From positions 1-33,780 of the forward strand of contig CALAGD010000012.1 of the NCBI GenBank assembly GCA_937891425.1: a stretch of DNA of 33,780 nt, given 5' to 3'. Position numbers and translations under genes: made by a program. Below are positions 15,979 through 24,036 of the stretch, one piece after another; within the stretch, counting starts at the first letter, position 1; each line of letters starts with the position of its first letter. This stretch comes from an uncultured Pigmentiphaga sp. GTDB lineage: Bacteria > Pseudomonadota > Gammaproteobacteria > Burkholderiales > Burkholderiaceae_B. The notes under the pieces are model-generated. The model had not been told where the DNA came from. It searched no databases and worked only from the letters and a program-made list of their open reading frames with translations.

Positions 15979-18111
15979 TCACCGCGCGCTTCGTTGTCGC
16001 AGCGAGGAGTGCGGCTCTGGCGGCTTGGAACCCGTGGCCGCGGTGCGCGGCGGCTCAGTGTGCCGCACCGACGGGGATTCGATCGGCCGTGCCGTATCCG
16101 GATGCAGTTGCGGTGCACGGCGTGCGTTGGCGAGCAGCTTCGCACAATCCACGCCATCGCTCGAGCCGGGCACGGTGACCGGCAGGAGGGCGAGCGCCGC
16201 GGGTGCCACGGCGGCTATCAGGGCAACTGCGCCTGCGCGCAGCAGCAGAGACCCTTTCTCGACACCGATGCGGGGATCGGCGAAGCTGCCATCAATATAG
16301 AGGGGGGCACGCAGCGAGAGAACGCGAAGGTCGTAGGTTTCAGGCCTGATGTCGAGAGCCAGGCGCTCATCGTGGAAGTCGATTGCCCCCGTGATGTCAA
16401 TGAGCGCTTCGGTGGTGCCAATCCGCACATTGCGCGCGGTCGCCAGGCCATCGCGCACGGCCAGTTCTGCCGCTGCACATTCGATCTTCACCTTCTTGTC
16501 TCCGAACAGTCTGGCAATCACGGCGCTGGCGATGTTCAGCGAGGCTGCTTCCAGCACAAAGCGGCTAATGCGTCCGCTTTGCAGGTAGAGCTTGACCTCC
16601 CCCTGGCTGCGCCCCAGCAGCTGTGCCACCGAATTGCCGTTCGACAGGATGCTGATCGCACCATCAATTTTCCCGGCGCTTTGCTGCATCGCATCGATGG
16701 CCGGAAACAGGGCCGGCAGCCTGAGGTCCTGCATCCTGGCATGCAGCACCACCTCGGCCGGGCGGGCACGGCCGTTCATCCTCAGGCGGGCATTCAGGTC
16801 GCCCCCGGCGATGCCGAACTGCAGGGGGTCGAGCCGCAGTTCACCGTTTTCAAGTACTGCATGGGTCCGGATATCGCTGAGGGGCAATGCGTCGGGGCGA
16901 ATGATCCGTTCTCCCTCGAATTTCAGATCTAGATCCATGGCACTCCAGCGGTCAGTGCGGAACTCATGCGTGGGCAGGATCTTGCCGGCGCGATTCGAAC
17001 GGGTACGCCCGCGTTGCGCGCGTGGGTCTGGCGAGACGCCGATGAGCGGTCCGAGGTCGGCGAGGTGCAACAGTCTGGACGTGAGTTCGCCACGGAGGCG
17101 TGGACGCGGTGTGCCGCTCTGGTAGTCAAGGCTGCCATGCAGGTCGCTGCGTCCGACCGTGCCGTGGAAGTCTTCGTAGCGCCAGTGCGCTCGGTCGGGA
17201 ACAAGGCTTCCTCGCAAGTGGCCGTCGGTGGCAAACGGTGGAGTGTCGGGCAGGACGATGCCGGTGAGCGGAAACAGCAATGCCATGCTGTCGCCCTTGA
17301 CTTCGACATTCAGGTCGACCTCGACCGTCTCGCGCAGATTGCCGACACGGCCCTCCGCAGCCAGTTGCACCTGGCCAGCCGTCATGCGCACCTGCAATGG
17401 ATAGCGTACCGCTGGATCGCGCAACGAGACGAAGGCTCCGCTCTTGCCTGAGCCTTCCAGCTTGGTCTCCCGGTATTGTCCCTTGAAACGGATCGCCGCT
17501 GCGTAAGGCAGGGCGTGCAGGCCCTCCGGCGTGGGCTCCGGAGTGACGGACTCGATCCACGCTTCCAGAGTGAGGGCGCGTGGCACGTCGATATAGGTGA
17601 GATGGGCATCGATCAGGCCTACGTCATCCAGGGTGAATGTCCAGCCGGAGTGGTGATTGGTGCCGGGATCGTCTGGCGCGCGTGCGAACGTCCAGTTGTT
17701 GCGCGCGGTATCGGGGCGCTCGAGAGCAAGGTCGGCACCTTCCAGGGTCAGTTCGTGGATGGCGACGTGGCGGCGCAGGAGTGGGAGCAAGTCGACGCTG
17801 AATGCCAGACGGCGGGCCTGCAGCAGATCGGCACGGCCGGCCCACGCAGGGCGGCCCAGGCGCACGTGCTCGGCGCTGATGTTCGCTCTCGGCAGGTAGG
17901 CGCGCCAGCCTCCGGGTGTACCTGCCCGATCCCATGCGACCGCGAGATCTCCGCCGATCTCGAACGAACGGCCGGTGGCTGTTTCAACGGCCTCGACGAT
18001 GCGCGGTTTCAACCGGTTCCAGTCGAAGGTGTGGAGCGCAACCGCTGCGAGAGCGACCAGTACGAGAAGTGCCGCGAGCAGGCCGGCCGCCCATTTGCAG
18101 AGTGATCGCAT
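15979..18111 (-). CDS. AsmA family protein
   Basis: A 710-residue AsmA-like protein, a member of the AsmA/TamB/YhdP group of inner-membrane-anchored periplasmic proteins thought to bridge lipids to the outer membrane. An N-terminal anchor (MRSLCKWAAGLLAALLVLVALAAV, ~6-28) is followed by HTFDWNRLKPRIVEAVETATGRSFEIGGDLAV, the typical opening strand-helix of the family. A long repetitive beta-rich body follows, ending with the AsmA C-terminal region (ITGAIDFHDERLALDIRPE, then PLYIDGSFADPRIGVEKGSLL). After that comes a hydrophobic Ala/Leu segment (about 635-655), a GVDCAKLL motif and a basic Pro/Ser tail. AGGAAA precedes ATG 18111. It lies 164 bp upstream of cioA on the same strand. Confidence 0.88.
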   Translation of the reverse strand: MRSLCKWAAGLLAALLVLVALAAVALHTFDWNRLKPRIVEAVETATGRSFEIGGDLAVAWDRAGTPGGWRAYLPRANISAEHVRLGRPAWAGRADLLQARRLAFSVDLLPLLRRHVAIHELTLEGADLALERPDTARNNWTFARAPDDPGTNHHSGWTFTLDDVGLIDAHLTYIDVPRALTLEAWIESVTPEPTPEGLHALPYAAAIRFKGQYRETKLEGSGKSGAFVSLRDPAVRYPLQVRMTAGQVQLAAEGRVGNLRETVEVDLNVEVKGDSMALLFPLTGIVLPDTPPFATDGHLRGSLVPDRAHWRYEDFHGTVGRSDLHGSLDYQSGTPRPRLRGELTSRLLHLADLGPLIGVSPDPRAQRGRTRSNRAGKILPTHEFRTDRWSAMDLDLKFEGERIIRPDALPLSDIRTHAVLENGELRLDPLQFGIAGGDLNARLRMNGRARPAEVVLHARMQDLRLPALFPAIDAMQQSAGKIDGAISILSNGNSVAQLLGRSQGEVKLYLQSGRISRFVLEAASLNIASAVIARLFGDKKVKIECAAAELAVRDGLATARNVRIGTTEALIDITGAIDFHDERLALDIRPETYDLRVLSLRAPLYIDGSFADPRIGVEKGSLLLRAGAVALIAAVAPAALALLPVTVPGSSDGVDCAKLLANARRAPQLHPDTARPIESPSVRHTEPPRTAATGSKPPEPHSSLRQRSAR

Positions 18112-18240
18112 GGCGTTTCCTGAACACCGGGTCCGAGCGTCCGGCATGAGCAAGATGCGCGCCTACGGGCCGGGCAGCGGGAGAAGGCGGATGCCGGCAG
18201 CTGCCTTTGGCCAGGCCGGCAGGAGGCGGGGTATTCAGGA

Positions 18241-18260
18241 ACGGGGCGGAAGCGCCCCGT
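18241..18260 (-). terminator. Possible terminator hairpin after the APC permease
   Basis: A perfect 8-bp stem (ACGGGGCG with CGCCCCGT) has a 4-nt loop and begins 10 bp after the permease stop on the minus strand. Only two T residues follow the stem, so it may be a rho-assisted or stabilising structure rather than a classical terminator. Confidence 0.4.
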
Positions 18261-18270
18261 CGGTGGCGGG

Positions 18271-19620
18271 TCAGGGGCGTACGTCGGCGGGCGCCGTGTC
18301 GCGGCCCCACACCAGGACGAACGGCAGACCCACCAGCAGCACGAGGACGCCGACGACGGCGCCACTGCCCGCATAACTCAGGCTGGAGTACACCAGACCC
18401 AGGCAGGTGGCAGCAAAGAGGAGGGGCGTCACGGGATAGAGCGGCACCCGGAACGGTCGATCGGCATTCGGATGACGGCGCCGGAATACGATGACGGAGA
18501 GGGCGACCAGAAGCATGAACAGCCAGAAAACGGGGGCGGTGTAGGCCACCATCGTGGAGATGCCGCTGCCATCGGTGTACGCCCCGTAAGCGATCAGGGC
18601 CAGAGTGATCACGCATTGCAGCAGCAAGGCGTTCACCGGCGTGGACCCGCGCGAGGCCCATGCGCCCAGCTTGCTGAGGGCGGGCACGTCGGAGCCCAGG
18701 GCGTAGTAAATGCGCGCGCCGGTGAGGATGGTACCGTTGATGGTGGACAGGGCGGTGAAGCACACCAGCAGGCTGAGGAAGAATGCACTCTGGGGCCCGG
18801 CCACGATTTCCATCAGACGCGCGCCTACCGCAGGCGTGTTGCGCAGGCCGGCCAGCCCGAAGATGTGCAGGAACGCCAGGTTGGCGATGAGGTACAGCGC
18901 CGTGACGATGAGCGTGCCATAAATGAGGACACGTTTGAGGTCGCGGCGTACGTCGCGCATTTCACCCGAGATGTAGGCGGTTTCGTTCCAGCCACCGTAA
19001 GTGAGCAGCACGAATACCATGGCCATGCCGAGTGCGCCCAGCCCCATGGGCGCAGAGGCGGTCTCGGCGCTCGCGGGTGCGCCAGCGCCGGCCGGCCCCA
19101 CGAACCCCGCTATGCTGAGGGCGAGCACGCCCATGATCGCAAGTATCGTGAAGACTACCTGGGCACTTTTCGATTCGCGCGTGCCAATGACATTGAGTGC
19201 GGTGAGGATGACGACGGACAGGACGGCATGAATGTTCACGCCGTGGTCGCCCAGGGGCACGATATTGTTGGCATACTCGCCATAAATGAAGGCCACGGCA
19301 GCGATGGCGCCCGTCTGGATCACGGTGCCACGAGCCCAGGCGAACAGCATGCCCACGCGCGGGCCGTAGGCCCTTGTCAGGTAGACGTACTCGCCCCCGG
19401 CACTCGGGTACATCGAGCCAAGCTCCGCGTAGCACAGGGCTCCGATGAGCATGATGACGCCGCCCAGCAGCCAGACGGCAACATACATGGTCTCGCTATC
19501 GACGTTCATGGCTACCAGCGGCGGAAAGCCGAAAATGCCGATGCCGACCACGACGCCGACCAGAACGGCGATTCCGTCGAGGACGGTCAGTCGGGTCTGC
19601 TTGGGCGAGGGAGAGTTCAT
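18271..19620 (-). CDS. APC family amino acid permease
   Basis: A 449-residue transporter with twelve predicted helices, of the amino acid-polyamine-organocation superfamily. The unwound helix 1 substrate motif is GVVVGIGIFGFPP (~21-33). CYAELGSMYPSAGGEYVYLTRAYGPRVGMLFAWA (~68-101) is the usual helix 2-3 region, and helix 6 contains VFVLLTYGGWNETAYISGEMRD. GGAGACACG precedes ATG 19620; the open frame upstream is a shadow of the methyltransferase-like gene. Substrate unknown. It is 76 bp downstream of the methyltransferase-like gene on the same strand and may share its transcript. Confidence 0.9.
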   Translation of the reverse strand: MNSPSPKQTRLTVLDGIAVLVGVVVGIGIFGFPPLVAMNVDSETMYVAVWLLGGVIMLIGALCYAELGSMYPSAGGEYVYLTRAYGPRVGMLFAWARGTVIQTGAIAAVAFIYGEYANNIVPLGDHGVNIHAVLSVVILTALNVIGTRESKSAQVVFTILAIMGVLALSIAGFVGPAGAGAPASAETASAPMGLGALGMAMVFVLLTYGGWNETAYISGEMRDVRRDLKRVLIYGTLIVTALYLIANLAFLHIFGLAGLRNTPAVGARLMEIVAGPQSAFFLSLLVCFTALSTINGTILTGARIYYALGSDVPALSKLGAWASRGSTPVNALLLQCVITLALIAYGAYTDGSGISTMVAYTAPVFWLFMLLVALSVIVFRRRHPNADRPFRVPLYPVTPLLFAATCLGLVYSSLSYAGSGAVVGVLVLLVGLPFVLVWGRDTAPADVRP

Positions 19621-19696
19621 GGGCGTGTCTCCGATATCTAGTAGTGCAGGTCGAGATGCGTGCTGGTTGAGATGGTAAGCCAGGGCAATCAATACG

Positions 19697-20488
19697 CTAA
19701 ATCTTCTGCGCGGACCAGCCCTCGCCGGTGATGCGGTTGTCGTGTACCTGGCCGGTGTAGGTGGTCCCATCAAGGCTGAACCTGATGCGGTCGCCCTCGA
19801 CACGACCGTCGTCGATGGCCAGGCGCTTGCCGTCGACCAGCGCAAAGCCGGTGATCTTCTGGAACTCCTGCTCGAGCTGCATCTCGAAGCCCTGCTTGCC
19901 GGTGACCTGCCATTTGCCCGCCACCCGTGCCGGGACGATCCAGAGGTAGAGCGTACGTCCGTCGACCTTCTCCTGACGGTCTGGCTCCCAGTCTCCCATG
20001 TTGAAGGCATGCGAGACGACGCGCGTACCGGGCTGCAGTTCACTTAGAATACGTGGCCGCAGCTTCATGTTGACGCTGGGCAGCAGATACATGGTCAGCA
20101 CCGTCGCGTCGCTGATGGGCGTCTGGAGCAGATCCTGGTTCCTGAATTCGACCTTGCCGATGACGTTCGCTTTCTTCGCGTTTTCGTTCGCTTCTGCGAT
20201 ACGCTCGGGGTTGAGATCGACCCCCATGGCGCGGGCACCATAGCGCGTCGCGGCGGTGATGGGGATGCGTCCGTCGCCCGAGCCGAGGTCAATGACGAAA
20301 TCGTTCGAGCCCACCTGGGCAAGTTCCAGCATGCGGTCTACCACATGCTGGGGCGTAGGTACGAACGGAACGTCGAGCGGCTTTTGCCCGGACCCTTCGG
20401 TGGCGGCATGAGCACCGCCCAAGGCAACGAAGCAGGCAGTCAACAGGGAACAGAAGGCCCGCGTGGGCTGGCTCACGTATGCTGTCAT
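19697..20488 (-). CDS. Exported protein with SAM methyltransferase domain
   Basis: A 263-residue protein with an apparent Sec signal peptide (1-28, ending GGAHA) in front of a class I SAM-dependent methyltransferase fold. FVPTPQHVVDRML (42-54) leads to motif I VIDLGSGDGR (65-74), the acidic Asp91 of motif II (GVDLNPERI) and a TMYLLPS motif at 132-138. This arrangement resembles the FAM173/ATPSCKMT lysine-methyltransferase-like group. A C-terminal ~70-residue beta-rich part (about 195-263, GKWQVTGKQG ... LDGTTYTGQVHDNRITGEGW) has no identity I can give. Start ATG 20488 has GGAAGGA upstream. SAM is not expected in the periplasm, so either the 'signal' is a membrane anchor, or the domain has another ligand, or activity is cytoplasmic. 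It is divergent from potF. Confidence 0.8.
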   Translation of the reverse strand: MTAYVSQPTRAFCSLLTACFVALGGAHAATEGSGQKPLDVPFVPTPQHVVDRMLELAQVGSNDFVIDLGSGDGRIPITAATRYGARAMGVDLNPERIAEANENAKKANVIGKVEFRNQDLLQTPISDATVLTMYLLPSVNMKLRPRILSELQPGTRVVSHAFNMGDWEPDRQEKVDGRTLYLWIVPARVAGKWQVTGKQGFEMQLEQEFQKITGFALVDGKRLAIDDGRVEGDRIRFSLDGTTYTGQVHDNRITGEGWSAQKI

Positions 20489-20615
20489 GATCGTCCTTCC
20501 CCTCTCGTCAGGCAATGCGTGAAGCTCGTTGTTGGCGGAGTGTTGCGCTCACGTGTCACAGCGTAGCATCGGGGGTAAGGGGTGCGGAAGGTCTGGCACT
20601 ACAATCCGTGTTGAG

Positions 20616-20638
20616 AAAACCTCCCACTGCGGGTTTTT
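20616..20638. other. Terminator-like element in the potF upstream region
   Basis: AAAACC (20616-20621) can pair with GGTTTT (20632-20637) or, alternatively, CCC (20623-20625) with GGG (20631-20633); T5 spans 20634-20638. It resembles a weak intrinsic terminator but lies in the 228-bp gap between two divergent genes, about 80 bp before the potF start, where no upstream gene reads in. It could be a leader attenuator or chance. Confidence 0.25.
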
Positions 20639-20716
20639 CTGAGGGTTTCCCCACCATCTGCAGACAAATCACTTTATTATTTCGGCCTCGCAGGTCGATT
20701 TTCTGGAGAAGAGCCG

Positions 20717-21814
20717 GTGAAGATCAGGTTTTCCCGTTGTGTGACGCTGGCTGCGCTCGCGTTGTGGGCGTGGATGGCCCCCGCCGCGGCGCAAGTCGTG
20801 AACGTTTACAACTGGGCTGAGTATACGGCCCCGGACACGTTGTCGGGCTTTGAAAAGGCCACCGGCATCAAGGTCAACTACGACGTATTCGACAGCAACG
20901 ACACGCTGCAGGCCAAGCTGCTGACTGGCCAGTCGGGCTACGACGTCGTGGTTCCGGCCATCAACTACGCTGCAAGGCAGATGCAGGCAGGGCTGTTCCA
21001 GAAGCTCGACAAATCGCTCATTCCCAATTGGGAGCACCTTGATCCCGACCTCATGGCCCTGGTGGCGCAGGTCGATCCGGGCAACGAATACTTCATTCCT
21101 TGGGGCTGGGGTACCAGCGGTCTGGGCTACAACGTTACGCGCGTGCGTGAGCTTGTCGGCGAGGACGCACCGCTGAACGAGTGGGAAATGCTCTTCAACC
21201 CCGAGTACGCCGCGCGCCTGCAGTCGTGCGGCATTTCCATCCTCGACGAACCGTCGCAGGTGTTTCCGGCCGTGCTCCATTACCTCGGGAAAGACCCCAA
21301 CAGCAGCGATCCGTCCGATTATCGCGAGGCGCTCGAGGTCCTGAAGACGATCCGCCCCTACATCCGCCAGTTCAGCTCGGCCGGCTACATCGACGAACTG
21401 GCCGTGGGCGATCTGTGCATGGTGTACGGCTATTCGGGAGACGTGTTCATTGCCAAGCGCCGCGCCGAGCAGGCAGGCAAGGACTACACCATCGAGTACT
21501 TCATTCCGGAGGGTGGGGCCCCGGCCTGGTTCGATGTCATGGCCATCCCGAAGAGCGCGCGCAATGTTGCCGAGGCGCATGCCTTCATCAACTATATCGA
21601 GACGCCGGAAGTGCACGCGGCCATCACGAATTCGGTGTTCTTCCCCAGTGCCAACAAGAGTTCGCGTGAGTTCGTGGTGCCCGAAGTGGCCAATAACCCG
21701 ATGATCTTCCCCCCGCCGGAAGTGTCGGAGACGCTGTTCCTTGTGAAGCCGCAACCGCTCGATATCCAGCGCCTGCAGTCCAGGCTCTGGGCCGAGCTGA
21801 AGTCGGGCCGGTAA
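20717..21814 (+). CDS. potF: Polyamine ABC transporter substrate-binding protein (PotF-like)
   Basis: A 365-residue periplasmic binding protein of the PotD/PotF family, which captures putrescine or spermidine for ABC import. A signal peptide (about 1-25, ending AAAQ) is followed by VVNVYNWAEYTAPDTLSGFEKATGIKVNYDVFDSN, the diagnostic N-terminal strand and helix with the Trp/Tyr cluster. Later family segments are IPWGWGTSGLGYN, GYSGDVFIAKRRAE and a C-terminal half with PAWFDVMAIPKSA. The start is GTG 20717, with GGAG about 8 bases upstream; no better ATG is in frame. It is first of four genes matching a complete potFGHI importer; a putrescine preference is guessed from gene order and similarity. 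Confidence 0.93.
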   Translation: MKIRFSRCVTLAALALWAWMAPAAAQVVNVYNWAEYTAPDTLSGFEKATGIKVNYDVFDSNDTLQAKLLTGQSGYDVVVPAINYAARQMQAGLFQKLDKSLIPNWEHLDPDLMALVAQVDPGNEYFIPWGWGTSGLGYNVTRVRELVGEDAPLNEWEMLFNPEYAARLQSCGISILDEPSQVFPAVLHYLGKDPNSSDPSDYREALEVLKTIRPYIRQFSSAGYIDELAVGDLCMVYGYSGDVFIAKRRAEQAGKDYTIEYFIPEGGAPAWFDVMAIPKSARNVAEAHAFINYIETPEVHAAITNSVFFPSANKSSREFVVPEVANNPMIFPPPEVSETLFLVKPQPLDIQRLQSRLWAELKSGR

Positions 21815-21884
21815 CGAACCGGGGCAGCGCCCATCCCGGCTGGCGTGGCCAGACGTGGGTACGCGAGCACCGGTGATTCAGTCG

Positions 21885-21918
21885 CGGGCAGGCGGGAAAC
21901 CGCTCGCCCGGTGTTTTT
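21885..21918 (+). terminator. Intrinsic terminator / attenuator between potF and potG
   Basis: CGGGC and GCGG (21885-21889, 21892-21895) pair with CCGC and GCCCG (21900-21903, 21906-21910) around a GAAA tetraloop, with one G-U and one mismatch inside. T5 follows at 21914-21918. It sits 70 bp after the potF stop and could end part of the transcripts, giving more binding protein than transporter subunits, as is common in ABC operons. Confidence 0.7.
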
Positions 21919-21939
21919 CTGGTTTGTTGAGTTCATTTG

Positions 21940-21966
21940 ATGGCGCCCGGGGCGGGGCGCCATTTT
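21940..21966 (+). repeat. Second hairpin in the potF-potG gap
   Basis: A perfect 8-bp stem (ATGGCGCC at 21940-21947 with GGCGCCAT at 21956-21963) has an 8-nt loop and is followed by a short T-run (T4 counting the last base of the stem). It ends only a few bases before the potG ribosome-binding site (AAGGTG, 21969-21974), so it could act as a further attenuator or as a barrier to 3'-5' RNA decay protecting the upstream mRNA. Confidence 0.55.
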
Positions 21967-21982
21967 GCAAGGTGCGTCTTTC

Positions 21983-23122
21983 ATGTCTGAAACCCTTGGC
22001 AATGGGCACCGGTCGTCCGCGCAGTCCGCGGGGCCTGACGATTTCGTGCAGATCATCGATGTCGCCAAACGCTTCGGTGACGTCATGGCGGTGCGGCAGG
22101 TCAATCTGAATGTGCGTCGCAACGAGCTGTTTGCCTTGCTGGGCAGTTCGGGCTGCGGCAAATCCACCCTGTTGCGCATGCTTGCCGGTTTCGAAACCGT
22201 TACTTCCGGCCGCATCGTGCTCGATGGCGAGGATCTCACCGATGTTCCGCCGTATCGGCGCCCGGTGAACATGATGTTCCAGTCGTATGCGCTCTTTCCC
22301 CACATGACCGTCGAAGCCAACGTGGCGTTCGGCTTGAAGCAGGAAGGTACGCCGCGCAACGAGATTCGCGACCGCGTGCATGCGGCGCTCGAACAGGTGC
22401 AGATGACGCAGTTCGCGCGGCGCAAGCCGGGCCAGCTGTCGGGCGGTCAGCAACAGCGCGTCGCGCTGGCCCGTAGCCTGGTCAAGCGGCCCAAGCTTCT
22501 GCTGCTCGACGAGCCCATGTCGGCCCTCGACAAGCAGATCCGGCAGCGGACGCAGATCGAACTGGTGCGCATCATCGAGGAAGTTGGCGTCACCTGCATC
22601 ATGGTTACGCACGATCAGGAAGAGGCCATGACCATGGCCGACCGTATCGCAGTCATGAGTGACGGTCTGATCCAGCAATGCGGCACGCCCCAGGAGGTCT
22701 ACGAGCATCCCGCCACCCGTTTCGTGGCGGGTTTCATCGGTTCAACCAACTTTTTCCAGGGGCGCATCGTGGACGAAGCACCCGACCGTGTCATGCTTGA
22801 TGTGGCTGAGCTGCCGCATGCGATGGTGGTCAGCCACGGTGTGGGCGAGTCCCTCGGGATGGAGGTCACGGCTTCGGTGCGCCCGGAAAAGATCGTGGTG
22901 ACCCTGAACAAACCTGCTCGGCTCGACAACTGGACGCGCGGAGAGGTCGTGCACGTGGCCTACCTGGGCAGCCACCTGGTCTACCAGGTCCGCCTGGAGT
23001 CCGGCAAGGTGGTGGAGGCGAGCATGCCAAGCTATTCGCTGCTGGACGAGCACAAGGCTGAATTGCACGATGAAGTCTATGTCGGCTGGAGCGCCGACGC
23101 CGTTACCCTGTTGCGTGAATAG
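21983..23122 (+). CDS. potG: Polyamine ABC transporter ATP-binding protein
   Basis: A 379-residue ABC ATPase that powers the importer from the cytoplasmic face. Walker A is GSSGCGKST at 54-62, Q-loop Gln100, signature LSGGQQQR at 152-159, Walker B LLLLDEP at 172-178 and switch His210. After ~260 comes a C-terminal TOBE regulatory domain (VTASVRPEKIVV ... GEVVHVAYLGSHLVYQVRLESG), as in PotA/PotG. ATG 21983 has AAGGTG 8 bases upstream; a TTG six codons earlier is in frame but has no comparable site. It is followed by potH after 8 bp. Confidence 0.95.
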   Translation: MSETLGNGHRSSAQSAGPDDFVQIIDVAKRFGDVMAVRQVNLNVRRNELFALLGSSGCGKSTLLRMLAGFETVTSGRIVLDGEDLTDVPPYRRPVNMMFQSYALFPHMTVEANVAFGLKQEGTPRNEIRDRVHAALEQVQMTQFARRKPGQLSGGQQQRVALARSLVKRPKLLLLDEPMSALDKQIRQRTQIELVRIIEEVGVTCIMVTHDQEEAMTMADRIAVMSDGLIQQCGTPQEVYEHPATRFVAGFIGSTNFFQGRIVDEAPDRVMLDVAELPHAMVVSHGVGESLGMEVTASVRPEKIVVTLNKPARLDNWTRGEVVHVAYLGSHLVYQVRLESGKVVEASMPSYSLLDEHKAELHDEVYVGWSADAVTLLRE

Positions 23123-23130
23123 GACCCATC

Positions 23131-24036
23131 ATGGCAAGGCTTCATTCCCGGCTTTCGGCGCGGCAGCGGGTACTGGCCATTCTGCCGCCTTACGTGTGGC
23201 TGGTGCTGATCTCCCTCGTGCCCTTCCTGCTGGTGGTCAAGATCAGCTTCTCGGAAATGGAGTTCGGCATCCCGCCGTATACGCCGCTGGCCGAGTTCGA
23301 GGAGGGGGTGCTGCGGCTCACGCTGAGCCTGCGTGGCTACATGATGCTGCTCAGCGACAGCCTGTACGTGGCCACCTATCTGAACTCGCTGAAGATGGCG
23401 GCGATCACGACCGTCTGCTGCATCCTCATTGGGTATCCGCTGGCCTATTGTATTGCACGTTCGAACCCGCGCACGCGCAATTTCCTGCTGTTTGCGGTGG
23501 TCCTGCCTTTCTGGACATCGCTACTGTTGCGCGTATATGCCTGGATGGGCATCCTGCGTAACGACGGCCTGCTCAACAACGTGCTGATGGCGCTCGGCAT
23601 CATCGACTCACCTCTGGAAATCTACCGGACTGACCTCGCGGTGTATATCGGGCTGGTCTACGCCTACCTGCCGTTCTTCATCCTGCCGCTGTATGCGCAT
23701 CTGGTGAAGCTCGACGAGCGTCTGCTGGAGGCAGCATACGACCTGGGTGCGCGGCCGTGGCGCGCGTTCCTGTCGGTCACCTTGCCGCTTTCGCGCAATG
23801 GCGTCATTGCGGGCGCCATGCTGGTGTTCATTCCCACCGTGGGTGAATACGTCATTCCCGAGCTGCTCGGGGGCGCCAACACGCTCATGATCGGGCGCAT
23901 CATGTGGACCGAGTTCTTCAACAACACCGACTGGCCCATGGCGGCCGCCGTCACCTGCGTGATGGTTCTGTTGCTTCTGGTGCCGCTGGCGCTGTTTCAA
24001 TACAGCGGAGTCAGGGAACTGGAGGAACGGCGATGA
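23131..24036 (+). CDS. potH: Polyamine ABC transporter permease (PotH-like)
   Basis: A 301-residue inner-membrane permease with six predicted helices. The first is near LAILPPYVWLVLISLVPFLLVVKISF (15-40), followed by a periplasmic loop, as in PotB/PotH. The cytoplasmic EAA loop that docks on the ATPase is EAAYDLGARPWRAF (about 202-215). Start ATG 23131 lies 8 bp after the potG stop. Its TGA overlaps the next start as ATGA, so expression with potI is coupled. It pairs with PotI to form the channel. Confidence 0.94.
   Translation: MARLHSRLSARQRVLAILPPYVWLVLISLVPFLLVVKISFSEMEFGIPPYTPLAEFEEGVLRLTLSLRGYMMLLSDSLYVATYLNSLKMAAITTVCCILIGYPLAYCIARSNPRTRNFLLFAVVLPFWTSLLLRVYAWMGILRNDGLLNNVLMALGIIDSPLEIYRTDLAVYIGLVYAYLPFFILPLYAHLVKLDERLLEAAYDLGARPWRAFLSVTLPLSRNGVIAGAMLVFIPTVGEYVIPELLGGANTLMIGRIMWTEFFNNTDWPMAAAVTCVMVLLLLVPLALFQYSGVRELEERR

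Noticed and set aside
18472..19641. 389-codon plus-strand open frame
   Set aside because: It is the reverse of the APC permease, rich in His/Asp/Gly, with no recognisable domain; a shadow.
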